Source: Phenylobacterium sp.
GTDB taxonomy: Bacteria; Pseudomonadota; Alphaproteobacteria; Caulobacterales; Caulobacteraceae
Direction of reading: 5' to 3'
NCBI RefSeq assembly: GCF_019636135.1
Contig: NZ_JAHBYD010000009.1
Location: 62,001-126,000 of the forward strand
DNA: 64,000 nucleotides
Shown here: positions 18,085 to 27,210 of the stretch, one piece after another
Position numbering within the stretch: position 1 is the first letter of the stretch
Layout: each line of letters starts with the position of its first letter
The notes under the pieces: model-generated
Seen by the model: only the letters and a program-made list of their open reading frames with translations
What the model was told of the DNA's origin: nothing
Database searches by the model: none
Translations under genes and position numbers: made by a program

Positions 18085-18593
18085 AGGAACAACCAGCGGC
18101 GGTGTTCGCGCAGGCGCAGGTTGTTCTGCACGTTGCGCACGCCGTCGATGTCGGCGATGTCCTCGATCCGGCGCTTGTCGTCCTTGCGGCGCACCGTACC
18201 GTCCAGGAAGACTTCGCGGTCGTGGACCTCGATCCGGACGTCGCGCATGTCGACGCGGCGATCCCTGTCCAGCCGTTCCATGATCACCGCCCAGAGTACG
18301 CGGTCCGAGGGGCCGTCGCGGCGGGCGCGGCGATGCTCGTCGTCCCACGCGTCGCGGCGGGCGCGATCGTCGTAATAGGGCCGCCCCTCGTCGTCGAAAC
18401 GGCGCGCCTCGTCGTGCGGGCGGCCGTCGTCATAGGCCCGGTAGCCGGTCCGGTTCACCGGGTCGTAGCCGTAGAGGCTGGAGTAGTCGGCCTGGCCGTA
18501 GTCGTCGCGGTCTCGGCCGCGGTCGTCGTCGTCACGGTCGCGCAGCCGCCGCAGCCGATCGGCCTCCAGGTCGCGCCAGTCTTCCCGCGCCAT
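18081..18593 (-). CDS. BON-domain protein
   Basis: 170 residues. The N-terminal two thirds are low-complexity and dominated by Asp, Arg and Tyr (DRDDDDRGRDRDDYGQ, SSLYGYDP). The C-terminal 65 residues form a BON domain (LDRDRRVDMRDVRIEVHDREVFLDGTV then IADIDGVRNVQNNLRL), typically a phospholipid- or envelope-binding fold. No signal peptide is evident. The ATG at 18593 has AAGGAG upstream. The same family of Asp/Arg-rich BON proteins is common in alphaproteobacteria and usually uncharacterised. Confidence 0.75.
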   Translation of the reverse strand: MAREDWRDLEADRLRRLRDRDDDDRGRDRDDYGQADYSSLYGYDPVNRTGYRAYDDGRPHDEARRFDDEGRPYYDDRARRDAWDDEHRRARRDGPSDRVLWAVIMERLDRDRRVDMRDVRIEVHDREVFLDGTVRRKDDKRRIEDIADIDGVRNVQNNLRLREHRRWLFL

Positions 18594-18708
18594 GGGCGTC
18601 TCCTTGAATCTGCCGGTTCTCGCGTTCAGGGGGAAACCTTCGCCTTGCCCTTCGGTTCCAGAGCGCAAGGATGGGGCGCGCCCGATTCCCGGGGAGACGA
18701 GCGAAGCC

Positions 18709-19752
18709 GTGCCGAGCCTCGACCCCGACACGCAGGCCGACCGCCTCCCCGGGGACGTGGAGGAGGAACTGGCGGCCGTCCTGCCCGAGACGCAGGGCTC
18801 GCGGTTCGGGCGGTTCCTGACCGGCGCCATCTGGCACTTCGTGGCGGTGCTGCTGCTGGCGGTGGCGGCCTCCATCCTCTGGCGCGAGTTCCATGAGCTC
18901 AGCCCCGCGGACCTCGCGGCGGCGATCCGGGCGTGGGGATGGGACTCGACCCTGCTGGCCATCGGCTTCTCGGCGACGAGCTTCCTCCTGATGGGCGTCG
19001 TCGAACTGATGGGACTGCGCTGGGCGGGCGCGAGGATCGGGGCCGGCTCGGCGCTGGCCGGCGGCTTCATCGCCTGCGCGATCTCGCACAGCCTGGGGGC
19101 CAACCTCCTGGTCGCCGGCGCGGTGCGGGCGCGGTTCTATGCGAAGCACGGGATCACGCTGCGCCAGGTCGCGGCGGCCACCGTGTTCAACAGCTTCACC
19201 TTCGCCGTCGGCATCTCGACGCTGGCCGGCGTCAGCCTGCTGCTGGCGCGCGGCCACGAGATCGCCGAGGTGAGCCGGATCGCCAAGCCGGTCGCCGACG
19301 CCATGGGCGGCATCCTGGTGACCGGCGTCACCGGCTACATCGCCCTCTGCGCGGTGCTGCACCGGCCGCTGCGGGTCTTCGGCCATTCCGTGAAGCTGCC
19401 CTCGTGGCGGACCGCGCTGGCCCAGCTCGCCATCGGGACGGTCGACAACGCGGTCGCCGCGGCCATCCTCTGGATCCTGCTGCCGGCCGGCGCGATCAGC
19501 TACTTCGCCTTCGTCGGCGCCTACGCCCCGTCGGTGATCGTGGGCCTGATCTCGCATGTGCCCGGCGGCGTGGGCGTGTTCGAGGGCGCGGTCTCGACCC
19601 TGACCCGGGGCCTGAGTCCCGCGGCGCTGGCCGCGGCCTTCCTCGGCTACCGCCTCTTCTTCTTCCTCATCCCGCTGATGGTCGCCGGGATCTCCCTCGC
19701 CATCGACACCGTCGGGGAGCGCGCGCGACGGTCGGAAAAGGCGCGCTCCTGA
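18709..19752 (+). CDS. flippase-like integral membrane protein (LPG synthase TM region family)
   Basis: Integral membrane protein of about 347 aa with roughly eight transmembrane segments, resembling the N-terminal flippase half of MprF and YbhN/AglD proteins (HSLGANLLVAGAVRARFY, SHVPGGVGVFEGAV, LGYRLFFFLIPLM). It lacks the C-terminal lysyl-transferase domain, so is likely a lipid-moving protein or a partner of one rather than a lysyl-PG synthase. The start was placed at a GTG (18709) with GGGGAGA upstream; an in-frame ATG at 18592 would share a CATG with the divergent BON gene and has no Shine-Dalgarno. Confidence 0.72.
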   Translation: MPSLDPDTQADRLPGDVEEELAAVLPETQGSRFGRFLTGAIWHFVAVLLLAVAASILWREFHELSPADLAAAIRAWGWDSTLLAIGFSATSFLLMGVVELMGLRWAGARIGAGSALAGGFIACAISHSLGANLLVAGAVRARFYAKHGITLRQVAAATVFNSFTFAVGISTLAGVSLLLARGHEIAEVSRIAKPVADAMGGILVTGVTGYIALCAVLHRPLRVFGHSVKLPSWRTALAQLAIGTVDNAVAAAILWILLPAGAISYFAFVGAYAPSVIVGLISHVPGGVGVFEGAVSTLTRGLSPAALAAAFLGYRLFFFLIPLMVAGISLAIDTVGERARRSEKARS

Positions 19753-19886
19753 AAAAATTCTACTGCTGGATGCATCCGCTGCATCCGGGCCGCATCCGGG
19801 CACGTAACTGCGCTGTCCGCGCATCTCCCACACACACGGACAAAAACGCGGCGGCGGCCCTGTTCCCCGACAACCACCGCCGTACG

Positions 19887-19970
19887 CCCCGGTCCCCCGC
19901 CTCCCGTCGCGGGGACCGGGGCGACCCTATCGGGTCGCCCCGGACTTTCGATAGGTAGGAGGGGCGACCC
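19887..19970 (+). promoter_or_regulatory. cluster of mutually exclusive hairpins
   Basis: Hairpin 1 pairs 19887-19897 with 19911-19921 (11 bp). Hairpin 2 pairs 19916-19927 with 19932-19943 (12 bp, TATC loop) and uses part of hairpin 1's 3' arm, so only one can form. A third copy of GGGGCGACCC at 19961-19970 can replace the 5' arm of hairpin 2. The cluster lies in the 289-nt gap between the flippase-like gene and the HAD phosphatase; the rest of the gap holds only a 6-bp GCGCTT/AAGCGC hairpin (20012-20028). It may be an attenuator-like leader or an elaborate terminator. Confidence 0.5.
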
Positions 19971-20041
19971 TTGCAGCGCCCACCCGGCCAGCGCGGGGCG
20001 TACCCTTATCGGCGCTTCGCAAAAGCGCTACTGGTCGCCGG

Positions 20042-20872
20042 ATGACCCGCCCCCTCGCCGTCTTCGCCTACGATTTCGACGGCACGCTCGCGCCCGGCAA
20101 CATGCAGGAGCACGCCTTCATCCCCGACGAACTGGGCATGAAGCACGCCGATTTCTGGGCCGAGACGGCGCGTCTGGCCGAGGCGCAGCGGGGCGACGGC
20201 ATCCTGGCCTACATGCACCTGATGCTGGCCAAGGCGCGCGAGAAGGGCCTGGAGCTGACGCTGGATAGCTGGCGGCGGCGCGGCGCGAGCCTGCGGCTGT
20301 TCCCGGGCGTCGCCGACTGGTTCGCGCGGCAGAACGCGCGGGCCGAGGCGCTGGGCCTCGACCTCCGGCATTTCATCATCTCATCCGGCAACCGAGAGTT
20401 GATCGAGGGTTCGCCGATCGCGCACGAGTTCGAGCGCATCTACGCCTCGGCCTTCATGTTCAACGACCGGCTGGAGGCCGTGGGGCCGGCGCTCGCGATC
20501 AATTACACCGGCAAGACGCAGTACCTGTTCCGCATCAACAAGTGGACGCTCAACGAGTGGGACAACGACGCGATCAACGCCGTGCAGGTCGAGCGTGACC
20601 GGCCCGTGCCGTTCGACCGCATCGCCTTCTTCGGCGACGGCCTGACCGACATCCCGGTGATGCGGGTGATGACCGACCACCGCGGCCACCCGGTGGCCGT
20701 CTACGATCCCGAGAAGCCCTACACCGAGGCCGCGGCGGCGAAGCTGCTGGCCGACGGCCGCTCGCGCCTGGCCGCCGGCGGCGACTACCGCGAGGGCTCC
20801 AGGCTGGACGACCTGGCCGACGAGATCCTGCGCGAGATGGCGCGGGGCGTGACCACGAACCTGTTCGCCTGA
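20042..20872 (+). CDS. HAD-family hydrolase (phosphoserine phosphatase-like)
   Basis: 276-residue HAD phosphatase. Nucleophile motif YDFDGTLAPGNMQEH near residue 11, motif II IISSGNRELI, motif III lysine in NYTGKTQ, and motif IV FFGDGLTDIPVM. The helical cap between motifs I and II is larger than in SerB. Unrelated neighbours give no pathway clue and the physiological substrate is unknown. Codon use is like the surrounding genes. A structured leader lies upstream. Confidence 0.75.
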   Translation: MTRPLAVFAYDFDGTLAPGNMQEHAFIPDELGMKHADFWAETARLAEAQRGDGILAYMHLMLAKAREKGLELTLDSWRRRGASLRLFPGVADWFARQNARAEALGLDLRHFIISSGNRELIEGSPIAHEFERIYASAFMFNDRLEAVGPALAINYTGKTQYLFRINKWTLNEWDNDAINAVQVERDRPVPFDRIAFFGDGLTDIPVMRVMTDHRGHPVAVYDPEKPYTEAAAAKLLADGRSRLAAGGDYREGSRLDDLADEILREMARGVTTNLFA

Positions 20873-20877
20873 GAGCC

Positions 20878-22323
20878 TCAGCGTTCGTCGTAGAGACGGC
20901 GCAGGACGGTGGGGACCAGGCCCGGCAGGTCTTCCGAGATCAGGCCGGGGCCGTGCAGTTCGGCCGCCTCGGCGTGGATCCAGGCCGCGGCGCAGGCGGC
21001 CTCGAAGCTCTCCATCCCCTGGCTGACCAGGCCGCCGATGCAGCCCGCCAGCACGTCGCCGGAGCCGGCGGTGGCGAGCCAGGGCGAGCCGTTGACGTTG
21101 ACGGCGGCGCGCCCGTCCGGCGCGGCGATCACGGTGTCGGGCCCCTTCAGCAGCACGACCGCGTCGGCCTTCACGGCGGCCTTGCGGGCGGCGGTGATCC
21201 GCTCGGGCGACGCCTTCAGCAGGCCGGGGAACAGCCGCTCGAATTCGCCGGCGTGGGGCGTCAGCACGTCGTCGCGGTCGAGGACCGAGAACAGTTCCTC
21301 CGGGTCGTCGCGGAAGACGGTGATGGCGTCGGCGTCGATCACCAATGCCGCGCCGGTGCGCGCGAGGGCCAGGACGTTGAGGAGCGTCGTCTCGGTGACG
21401 CCGGCGGCGGGGCCGATGACGGCGGCGTCGGCGATGCCCGCGGCCTGCTCCAGCTCCAGGTCGGTGGCGAAGGGCTTCAGCATCACCGCCTCGAGATGGG
21501 CGGCGTTGGCGGCGAGCGCGTCCTCGCCGGCGTAGATCGTGACGAGGCCGGCCCCGATGCGCAGGCCGGCCCGGGCGGCGAGGCGCGCGGCCCCGGTGCT
21601 CCAGGCGTCGCCGGAGATGACGATCAGGCGGCCGCGGGCGTGCTTGTGCGAGGCGGCCGTGGGCCACGGGAAGCGCGGCAGCCAGACCTCGGGGCCGTTC
21701 TCGACCAGCTTCGAGGGCGTGTCGCCCAGGCCGATGTCGGCGACGACCACCTCGCCGCAGAGGCTGCGGCCCGGCTCCAGCACGAGGCCCGGCTTGCGGG
21801 CGTGGAAGGTGACGGTGAGGCCGGCGCAGACGGCGGGGCCGGCCGGCTGGCCCGTGTCGCCCGGCACGCCGCTGGGGATGTCGATGGCGACGACGCTCTC
21901 CGGCCGTTCCGACAGGGCCGCGGCGGCCTGGGCGGCAGGCCCGGTGAGCGGCCGCGAGAGGCCGGCGCCGAACAGGGCGTCGATGACGAGGCCGGCGTCG
22001 GGCCTGCCGTTCAGCGGCTTCGTCTCGCCCGTCCAGCGGGCGCTCATGGCCCGCGCGTCTTCGGTGGCCGGCCCGGCCAGCGCGCGGACCTCCACGGGCC
22101 AGCCGCGCTCTGCGAGCAGGCGGGCGACCACATAGCCGTCGCCGCCGTTGTTGCCGGGGCCGCAGAGGACCTGCGTCGGCTGGATGGGGAAGCGGTCCAT
22201 CACGGCGTCGGCCACCGCCTCGCCGGCGCGCTCCATCAGCGCGAGGCCGGGCGCGCCCGCCACGATCGCGGCGCGGTCGGCGGCGGCCATCTCGGCGACG
22301 GTCAGGATCGGGCGGGAGGGCAC
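20878..22323 (-). CDS. nnrD: bifunctional NAD(P)H-hydrate repair enzyme Nnr
   Basis: Repairs damaged NADHX/NADPHX: an N-terminal YjeF epimerase domain (about 1-205, with CGPGNNGGDGYVVARLL, IDALFGAG and AIDIPSG) is fused to a C-terminal ADP-dependent dehydratase of the ribokinase-like fold (LTPHAGEFERLFPG, LLKGPDTVIA, GSPWLATAGSGDVLAG). The GTG at 22323 was chosen because GGAG lies 6 nt upstream and the protein then begins MPSRPILTVAEM, as typical; the frame can be extended to an ATG at 22368 or 22377 with no Shine-Dalgarno. It is divergent from the toxin-antitoxin pair. Confidence 0.93.
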   Translation of the reverse strand: MPSRPILTVAEMAAADRAAIVAGAPGLALMERAGEAVADAVMDRFPIQPTQVLCGPGNNGGDGYVVARLLAERGWPVEVRALAGPATEDARAMSARWTGETKPLNGRPDAGLVIDALFGAGLSRPLTGPAAQAAAALSERPESVVAIDIPSGVPGDTGQPAGPAVCAGLTVTFHARKPGLVLEPGRSLCGEVVVADIGLGDTPSKLVENGPEVWLPRFPWPTAASHKHARGRLIVISGDAWSTGAARLAARAGLRIGAGLVTIYAGEDALAANAAHLEAVMLKPFATDLELEQAAGIADAAVIGPAAGVTETTLLNVLALARTGAALVIDADAITVFRDDPEELFSVLDRDDVLTPHAGEFERLFPGLLKASPERITAARKAAVKADAVVLLKGPDTVIAAPDGRAAVNVNGSPWLATAGSGDVLAGCIGGLVSQGMESFEAACAAAWIHAEAAELHGPGLISEDLPGLVPTVLRRLYDER

Positions 22324-22382
22324 ATGGAACTCCGGCAAACGCGTTAGGACTTCGTCGAGTCGCGCCATATATTGCACGGCAC

Positions 22383-22595
22383 ATGACCACCAGCGGCTTC
22401 ATGACAGGCGGCCCCAGGCGCCAACGCGAAACATCGGCGCAGCGCGAGGCGCGACTCGCACGTGAGCATGAAATGCTTGAGGCCGCGCGCGAGGATATTC
22501 GCGCGGGGCGCTGCATCTCCGGACTCGAGTTGGAAGCCTGGCTCAAGGCTTGGGCCGCGGATTCGCCCGAGCACGCCTTCAAACCCATGAAATAG
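22383..22595 (+). CDS. putative antitoxin of a ParE-type toxin-antitoxin pair
   Basis: 70 residues, hydrophilic, with a basic N-terminus and an acidic helical middle (EHEMLEAAREDIRAGRCISGLELEAWLKAW). The DIRAG-x-x-I/VSGLELEAWLKAW ending resembles toxin-binding tails of ParD-like antitoxins, but a clear ribbon-helix-helix was not identified. The assignment rests mainly on its position 10 nt upstream of a ParE-like toxin on the same strand. Autorepression through the short divergent region shared with nnrD is expected but not visible. Confidence 0.6.
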   Translation: MTTSGFMTGGPRRQRETSAQREARLAREHEMLEAAREDIRAGRCISGLELEAWLKAWAADSPEHAFKPMK

Positions 22596-22605
22596 TCGCT
22601 CCGCC

Positions 22606-22914
22606 TTGCTGCGGTCTCTCGTTCTATCCGACAAGGCGAAGGCCGAGCTCGGAGCCGCGAAGCGATGGTTGCGGCAACCGGGCGCGGGGATCAGGGCGGC
22701 TGCCCGCCTTCGCCGCATCGCCGAGGCGCTATCCGACCTGAGGCGGCATCCCTGCCGCTGGCCAGAGAGCGAGCACCGTGGCGTGCGCGAGCGTTCCATC
22801 GAGGGCTATCGCATCCTCTACGAGGTGACGCCCGACACGGGTCGAGACGCCACGGCGGGCGATGTCCATGTCCTCCGCGTCTTCGGGCCCCACCAGGACC
22901 GCAGCGACATCTGA
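22606..22914 (+). CDS. ParE/RelE-superfamily toxin
   Basis: 102 residues. Family features: an N-terminal LVLSDKAKAELGAAKRWL helix, conserved WPESEHRGVRERSIEGYRILYEV and the C-terminal VHVLRVFGPHQDR. ParE-type toxins poison DNA gyrase, and RelE types cleave mRNA; motifs favour the ParE side. It starts at a TTG 10 nt after the antitoxin stop, consistent with lower translation than the antitoxin. The copy appears intact. Confidence 0.75.
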   Translation: MLRSLVLSDKAKAELGAAKRWLRQPGAGIRAAARLRRIAEALSDLRRHPCRWPESEHRGVRERSIEGYRILYEVTPDTGRDATAGDVHVLRVFGPHQDRSDI

Positions 22915-22917
22915 CTC

Positions 22918-23487
22918 CTACAGCACCTGCGTCGCGGCCTCCGCGCCCTTCTCGACCAGCCGCACGGTCGTCCCGTCCGTCTCCAGCACCGTGATCGAGG
23001 CGTGGTCGGGCCGGAAGGCCAGCACCTCGTCCACGCCCAGCAGGCGCGAGACGGCCGCGTTGATGGCGACATAGTGCGAGAAGACCGCCGTGTGCCCGCG
23101 CTTCGCCAGCGCGGCGACGATGTCGGCGCGCCAGGCGTCGTAGTCGAGGTCGCCCTCGATGGCCTGCCAAGTCCCTTCGAAGGCCTTGCGCAGCCAGGCG
23201 GGCCTTGCCTCGGCGCTGAGCCCCGACGGCGTGGCGATCTCGCCGACGATGGGGTCGATCTCGGCCTGGACGCCCAGGGCCTCCGCCGTCGGCCCGGCGG
23301 TCTCGCGGCAACGGCGGAGCGGCGAGCTCACGACCCGGCGCGGACGCTCGGCCTCGGGCCGGCTCAGCAGCCAGTCGCGGGCCGCCCTCGCCTGCCCCTG
23401 CCCGGTCTCGTCGAGGCCGGGATCGTCGTCGTGGCCGCCCCAGCCGGACGAGGGCTTGCCGTGGCGGATGAGATAGAGGCGGGCCAT
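22918..23487 (-). CDS. histidine phosphatase family protein
   Basis: Phosphoglycerate-mutase-like phosphatase. The catalytic LIRHGKPSS (His at residue 9) is followed by SSPLRRCRETA with the second phosphate-binding arginine and by VFSHYVAINA carrying the second His. 189 aa. The ATG overlaps the stop of the thiolase-like gene (TGATG), so both are translated as one operon. The substrate cannot be inferred. Confidence 0.85.
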   Translation of the reverse strand: MARLYLIRHGKPSSGWGGHDDDPGLDETGQGQARAARDWLLSRPEAERPRRVVSSPLRRCRETAGPTAEALGVQAEIDPIVGEIATPSGLSAEARPAWLRKAFEGTWQAIEGDLDYDAWRADIVAALAKRGHTAVFSHYVAINAAVSRLLGVDEVLAFRPDHASITVLETDGTTVRLVEKGAEAATQVL

Positions 23488-25028
23488 CAGGCGGGCTCGA
23501 AGATGTTGAGGCCGCCCGACTGGCGGACGGTCCCCTTGCGGCCGACCTGCTCGGACGCCTCCAGGCTGGCCAGGGTCGCCGGATCGTTCCGCGTGTTGGC
23601 GACGAAGCGGCGGCCGTTCGCATCACGGCCGATGACGATGCCCATGAAGGGTCCCTCGCGTTTGTGGACGACGGTGTAGGTCTCGATCGTGCCGGCTCCC
23701 TGGGGCGCCTCGATGACGTCGGGGTGCGGCAAGGCGTCGATCTCGCGCTGGATCACGGCGGGATCCTGGCGCTCGAACGGCTTCTGCGGCGGCGTCGTGG
23801 AATAGACGCCGGTCGACTGCTTGGTGAGGTACCAGCCGTTGGCGGTGACCAGGCCCCAGGACCCCGGCGCGTCGCGCAGCCGCTGCGCCATCGTGGCCAC
23901 CGCGTGCATGGCGTAGTTGTTCCCCGGCCCGCCCGCGTAGGGCAACCCGCCGGTGACCGTGAAGCCGCGCGGATCGTCGAGCGACAGGCCCAGTTCCTCG
24001 GCGCCCACCTGCACCGCCGACGGGAAGCACGAATAGAGGTCGATGTGGCCGAGGTCGTCCGGGCCGATCCCCGCCATCTCGAACGCGCGTCGGCCGGTCA
24101 GGCGCATGGCGGGGCTGGAGTGGAAGTCCTGGCGCTCCAGCACGTGCCAGATGTCGTGCGCGTCGGCGCAGCCGTGGAGGTAGACCCAACGGTCCTCCGG
24201 CACGCCCAGCTCGCGGGCCTTCGCGACACTCGCGATCAGCACGCCCGCCGACTGGTCGACCTCCATGATGGCGTTCAGGAACTTGGGGTACGGGAAGCCG
24301 ATCATGCGGTTGCGGTCGCCGACCGTCGTCAGGTCCCCGGCCGAGCGGCGGATCGGGAACCAGGCGTGGGGATTCCCGGCCGCCACCTCGGTGAAGCGCG
24401 CGAACAGGGCGCCGATGCGCGCCGCATGGTCGGGCAGAGAGCGGCCGTCCCGCGCCCGCAGCGCGTTCTCGAAGATGGGGTAGATGTTGATCGGCCGGTC
24501 CAGGCCGTGGCGGGCCTCGTAGGCGCTGACGCCCGGCCGCGTGTCGCCGACGACCGGCGGCGCATCCAGGGACAGGTCCTCGGCCGCATCCCAGTCTTCG
24601 AAGCCCAGGCCCCTGGCCATCCGCTTGGCCACGGAGCCCAGCACCTCGCAGCCCACCGCCAGGCCGAGGCCGGTCTCGCCCTCCGCGATCCGCTGGGCCA
24701 GCACATTGATCATGTACTGCGAGCTGTTGCCGCCCATGGCCGACAGCGCCGCCCACCGCGGCCTGGCGGCCAGCATCGCGCCGAGCTGCATCGCGGCGTT
24801 GCTGGAGAACGGCGCGCCGCGGCTGCGCGACGCGCCCGGCTGGGCGATCGCGGAGGGCGCCACGACGATGCTGTCGATGGCCGCGAGCCCCGCGGCGCCG
24901 ATTCCCGCGTCGGCTGCGGCCCGTTCCGCCGCAATCTTCAGCAAAACGCTCGGAGACGGGGACGACGCGGGATCGCCGCGGTACGTGAATTGGCCCGCTC
25001 CGATGAGCACGGGGCTCCGTTCGTCCAT
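23487..25028 (-). CDS. thiolase-superfamily protein lacking the nucleophilic cysteine
   Basis: 513 residues with thiolase-fold sequence, usually annotated as acetyl-CoA acetyltransferase. The region where thiolases carry the nucleophilic Cys reads SAMGGNSSQYMI, with no Cys; the C-terminal motif is DLYSCFPSAVQVGAEEL and GGLPYAGGPGNNYAMH replaces the GHPxGATG motif. It therefore resembles SCP2/lipid-transfer-like thiolases, which may bind acyl-CoA or shape partner enzymes without Claisen chemistry. A C-terminal extension (about 400-513) resembles the OB-fold-like tail seen in such proteins. Likely a role in lipid or steroid-type degradation, by inference from family only. Upstream member of an operon with the histidine phosphatase. 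Confidence 0.75.
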   Translation of the reverse strand: MDERSPVLIGAGQFTYRGDPASSPSPSVLLKIAAERAAADAGIGAAGLAAIDSIVVAPSAIAQPGASRSRGAPFSSNAAMQLGAMLAARPRWAALSAMGGNSSQYMINVLAQRIAEGETGLGLAVGCEVLGSVAKRMARGLGFEDWDAAEDLSLDAPPVVGDTRPGVSAYEARHGLDRPINIYPIFENALRARDGRSLPDHAARIGALFARFTEVAAGNPHAWFPIRRSAGDLTTVGDRNRMIGFPYPKFLNAIMEVDQSAGVLIASVAKARELGVPEDRWVYLHGCADAHDIWHVLERQDFHSSPAMRLTGRRAFEMAGIGPDDLGHIDLYSCFPSAVQVGAEELGLSLDDPRGFTVTGGLPYAGGPGNNYAMHAVATMAQRLRDAPGSWGLVTANGWYLTKQSTGVYSTTPPQKPFERQDPAVIQREIDALPHPDVIEAPQGAGTIETYTVVHKREGPFMGIVIGRDANGRRFVANTRNDPATLASLEASEQVGRKGTVRQSGGLNIFEPA

Positions 25029-25116
25029 GCCTGCCTCGTTCCCGAACCTGTTTTGCGGCGATCCTAGGGTCCGAACCCGGCCTCACAAGGCGATTTCCGA
25101 CCTGACCATTTTCTGA

Positions 25117-25605
<489 letters not shown>

Positions 25606-25642
25606 CGTCGAACATCGAGACTATCGAAAGGGGATAACCAAC

Positions 25643-27052
<1,410 letters not shown>

Positions 27053-27077
27053 CCGCCTGATGCTCAGGTGATGGAAG

Positions 27078-27103
27078 GGCCGCGGAGCGATCCGCGGCCT
27101 TTT
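27078..27103 (+). terminator. intrinsic terminator of glnBA
   Basis: Perfect 9-bp stem (27078-27086 with 27091-27099), GCGA tetraloop and a TTTT run immediately after, 26 nt past the glnA stop. The clearest Rho-independent terminator in the window. Confidence 0.88.
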
Positions 27104-27210
27104 CATTCGGGCGCGAGCGCGCGCCCCACTGCGCCGAGCGGTAGTTGAGCCGGCCCGGCGACCCGCACTAGAACGGGGCCAGTCACCCCCGTCCTTCGAG
27201 GCCTGTCTCC

